A DNA stretch of 64,000 nt from JALNZU01 sp964463695. GTDB lineage: Bacteria; Bacteroidota; Bacteroidia; Bacteroidales; F082. Positions 62,447-64,000 of the stretch are shown in pieces (position 1 is the stretch's first letter; every line of letters begins with the position of its first letter). A program made the position numbers and the translations under genes. The stretch covers positions 195,676 to 259,675 of the forward strand of contig CAYXCZ010000001.1 of assembly GCA_964463695.1 (NCBI GenBank). The letters run 5' to 3'. A model generated the notes under the pieces. That model ran no database searches and was not told the origin of the DNA. It was given only the letters and a program-made list of their open reading frames with translations.

Positions 62447-63234
62447 AGCGAATCCTTGAAATATCAACCTGGGTTATTTCAGCAGTGGGGCTGATTGCAT
62501 TATTAGGCTTTGCAAGAATTGGTCATTACAGTTCACCTGTAACCGGACTTGAGCTGGAAATTGTAAAAGAGCCTGAGGGGGGATTTTTAGGATATAACCA
62601 GATGCACGAAGAAATAACCACCTTGGTTGGCGCAAACCGCACCAAATCGCTGGGATCATTAAAAGTTCGAAATCTGCAGCGACAACTGGAATTAAATCCT
62701 TTTGTTGCACATGCCGAAGCTTCCACAACACTTGATCGGAAAGTTCGCGTAAAATTGATCGAAAGAAAACCCTTTGTACGCATATTTACAGCAAACAACG
62801 AATCGTATTACATAGATAATGAATACGTTATATTTCCAACGCATCCTGAATTTGTTGCAAGAGTAATTATTGCAAACGGTAATATCAGCCCATTGCCTAT
62901 TCCTGAAAATGCTGTTTTACCGCTTAGTCACCTTATGAACAAGCAGCACAGCGCCTTTTCAATAGCTCGTGTTGCTGATGAAATCAATCGTGATGACTTT
63001 ATGAAAGTTTTGATCGATCAGATTTTTATTACCGAAGAAAATACCATTGAAATAACACCAAAAATCGGCGATGCTTCTGTCATTGTCGGAGACACTTCAA
63101 ATATTAAAAATAAAATAGTTACGATATCTGCTTTTTTTCAATCAAAGTCGAATGATCCGGCTTTGAGAAATTACAGCAGTATCGACGCCCGATACAGAAA
63201 TCAAATTGTTTGCACCAAAAGAGATTCATTATGA
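62440..63234 (+). CDS. ftsQ: Cell division protein FtsQ
   Basis: 264 residues: a short cytoplasmic part, one membrane helix (TWVISAVGLIALLGFARI, about 9-26), a POTRA-like segment and a beta domain (VRNLQRQLELNPFVAHAEAST, YYIDNEYVIF). It links early and late divisome proteins. Sequence is divergent, but position and topology are clear. It overlaps ftsA by 4 bp. Confidence 0.9.
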   Translation: MVKRILEISTWVISAVGLIALLGFARIGHYSSPVTGLELEIVKEPEGGFLGYNQMHEEITTLVGANRTKSLGSLKVRNLQRQLELNPFVAHAEASTTLDRKVRVKLIERKPFVRIFTANNESYYIDNEYVIFPTHPEFVARVIIANGNISPLPIPENAVLPLSHLMNKQHSAFSIARVADEINRDDFMKVLIDQIFITEENTIEITPKIGDASVIVGDTSNIKNKIVTISAFFQSKSNDPALRNYSSIDARYRNQIVCTKRDSL

Positions 63235-64000
63235 AAACTGCTGAAATTATTGTCGGATTAGACATTGGGACTACCAAAATCGCTTGCATCGTTGGCCGAC
63301 GAAATGAAAATGGAAAGATTGACATTCTAGGTCACGGACGATCAGAGTCGATCGGTGTTAAACGAGGAATGGTATCCAACATAGAAGATACCGTTAACTC
63401 GATCAAGAAAGCCGTAGAGGAAGCCTCGATCAAGTCGGGAGTCGATATTAAATATGTTAACGTTGGCATTGCAGGTCAGCATATTAAAAGTCTCCAACAT
63501 CGGGGAAGCCTGGTTCGTGAAACCCATGATAAAGAAATCAACCGTCTGGAAATAGACAAATTAAGCAATGATATGTACAAGCTCAGCATGACAGCCGGTG
63601 AGGAAATCATTGATGTCATTCCTCAGGATTATATCGTTGACGGGGAGCAGGGAATCAAGCAACCTGTTGGAATGCTGGGAAATAAAATCGAGGCTAATTT
63701 CCATGTCATAATCGGACAAACAGCCGCTGCCAAAAACATTCTTAAATGTGTCAAAAGGGCTGGCTTAGAAATGGTTGATCTCATTCTTGAGCCCATCGCT
63801 TCAGCAGAATCTGTTCTGAGTGATGAAGAAAAAGAAGCAGGTGTTGTTTTGGTTGATATTGGTGGTGGCACCACTGATATTGCTATCTTTTATGATAAAA
63901 TAATACGTCATACAGCAGTTATTCCTTTTGGTGGTGATATCATTACTGAAGATATCAGAGAAGGATGTACAATTATTAAAAAACATGCTGAAGAAGTCAA
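63231..64000 (+). CDS. ftsA: Cell division protein FtsA (3' end outside the window)
   Basis: The first 256 codons are present and the frame is still open at the window edge. Actin-like ATPase motifs are IVGLDIGTTKIACIVG near 8 and VVLVDIGGGTTDIAIF near 205, with the 1C-type insert between (VRETHDKEINRLEIDKL). FtsA anchors FtsZ to the membrane; ftsZ is expected next. The ATG overlaps the ftsQ stop. Confidence 0.95.
   Translation, partial: MKTAEIIVGLDIGTTKIACIVGRRNENGKIDILGHGRSESIGVKRGMVSNIEDTVNSIKKAVEEASIKSGVDIKYVNVGIAGQHIKSLQHRGSLVRETHDKEINRLEIDKLSNDMYKLSMTAGEEIIDVIPQDYIVDGEQGIKQPVGMLGNKIEANFHVIIGQTAAAKNILKCVKRAGLEMVDLILEPIASAESVLSDEEKEAGVVLVDIGGGTTDIAIFYDKIIRHTAVIPFGGDIITEDIREGCTIIKKHAEEV

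Noticed and set aside
1..64000. CRISPR arrays, insertion sequences, prophage or integrated elements
   Set aside because: No regular repeat-spacer units, transposase or phage frames were seen. The tRNA-Leu at 25.6 kb has no flanking integrase or duplicated 3' end.

Overview
The window comes from the chromosome of a Bacteroidota (Bacteroidetes) bacterium, probably a Bacteroidales or Marinilabiliales-type organism. The signs are a SusC/SusD/SusE outer-membrane uptake locus, C-terminal type IX secretion sorting domains, glycine-lipid synthesis genes (glsA/glsB), HU-CCDC81/SPOR and DUF4294 proteins, a zinc-site-less Tgt of Bacteroidota type, and many promoters with the phylum's TAnnTTTG -7 element. 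Base composition is AT-rich, gene density is high, and no phage, insertion sequence or CRISPR was seen.

Layout. 1-7 kb: a hotdog thioesterase, a lipoprotein, a secreted GH13 amylase, a DUF2807/beta-barrel protein, a DMT transporter and a YigZ protein. 7.2-8.6 kb: dnaA. 8.9-13.95 kb: a methionine operon on the minus strand (metY, metX, aspartokinase-homoserine dehydrogenase) behind a long leader. 14-20 kb: an ECF sigma factor, an acyl-CoA ligase, a MerR/cobalamin-binding regulator, an outer-membrane-type protein, a decayed peroxiredoxin gene and a TIGR01777 oxidoreductase. 20-25.7 kb: a MATE exporter, DUF4294, clpX-clpP-tig and tRNA-Leu. 25.8-33.5 kb: a SusE/SusD/SusC locus with a divergent LacI regulator. 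33.5-41 kb: ATL protein, trmB, HU/SPOR protein, kdsB, nucleoside kinase, GH3 protein, LptF/G permease and tgt. 41-48 kb: glycosyltransferase, a second ECF sigma factor, hutU, a T9SS cargo protein, and a biotin-dependent carboxyltransferase with its carrier. 48-50.6 kb: engB-glsB-glsA. 50.8-64 kb: the division and cell wall (dcw) cluster mraZ-rsmH-ftsL-ftsI-murE-mraY-murD-ftsW-murG-murC-ftsQ-ftsA, with ftsA cut by the window end.

The most notable system is the leader of the methionine operon. It encodes two short Met-rich peptides in series (6 Met in 17 residues, then 7 Met in 30). Each is followed by an intrinsic terminator that competes with an upstream antiterminator whose first arm contains the leader stop codon. 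This is the architecture of ribosome-mediated attenuation, repeated twice in tandem and tuned to methionine.

A second candidate system lies at 14-20 kb. The MerR protein keeps the Wx9EH and ExHxxG cobalamin-binding motifs of CarH/LitR light sensors. A TTGTTTAA box recurs around the ECF sigma gene (one copy overlaps a consensus promoter) and again upstream of the TIGR01777 gene. This suggests a B12- or light-responsive regulon. Other points are a multiply disrupted prxQ, three 10-bp-phased MraZ boxes that imply a TTG start for mraZ, and a LacI-type operator in the sus intergenic region.
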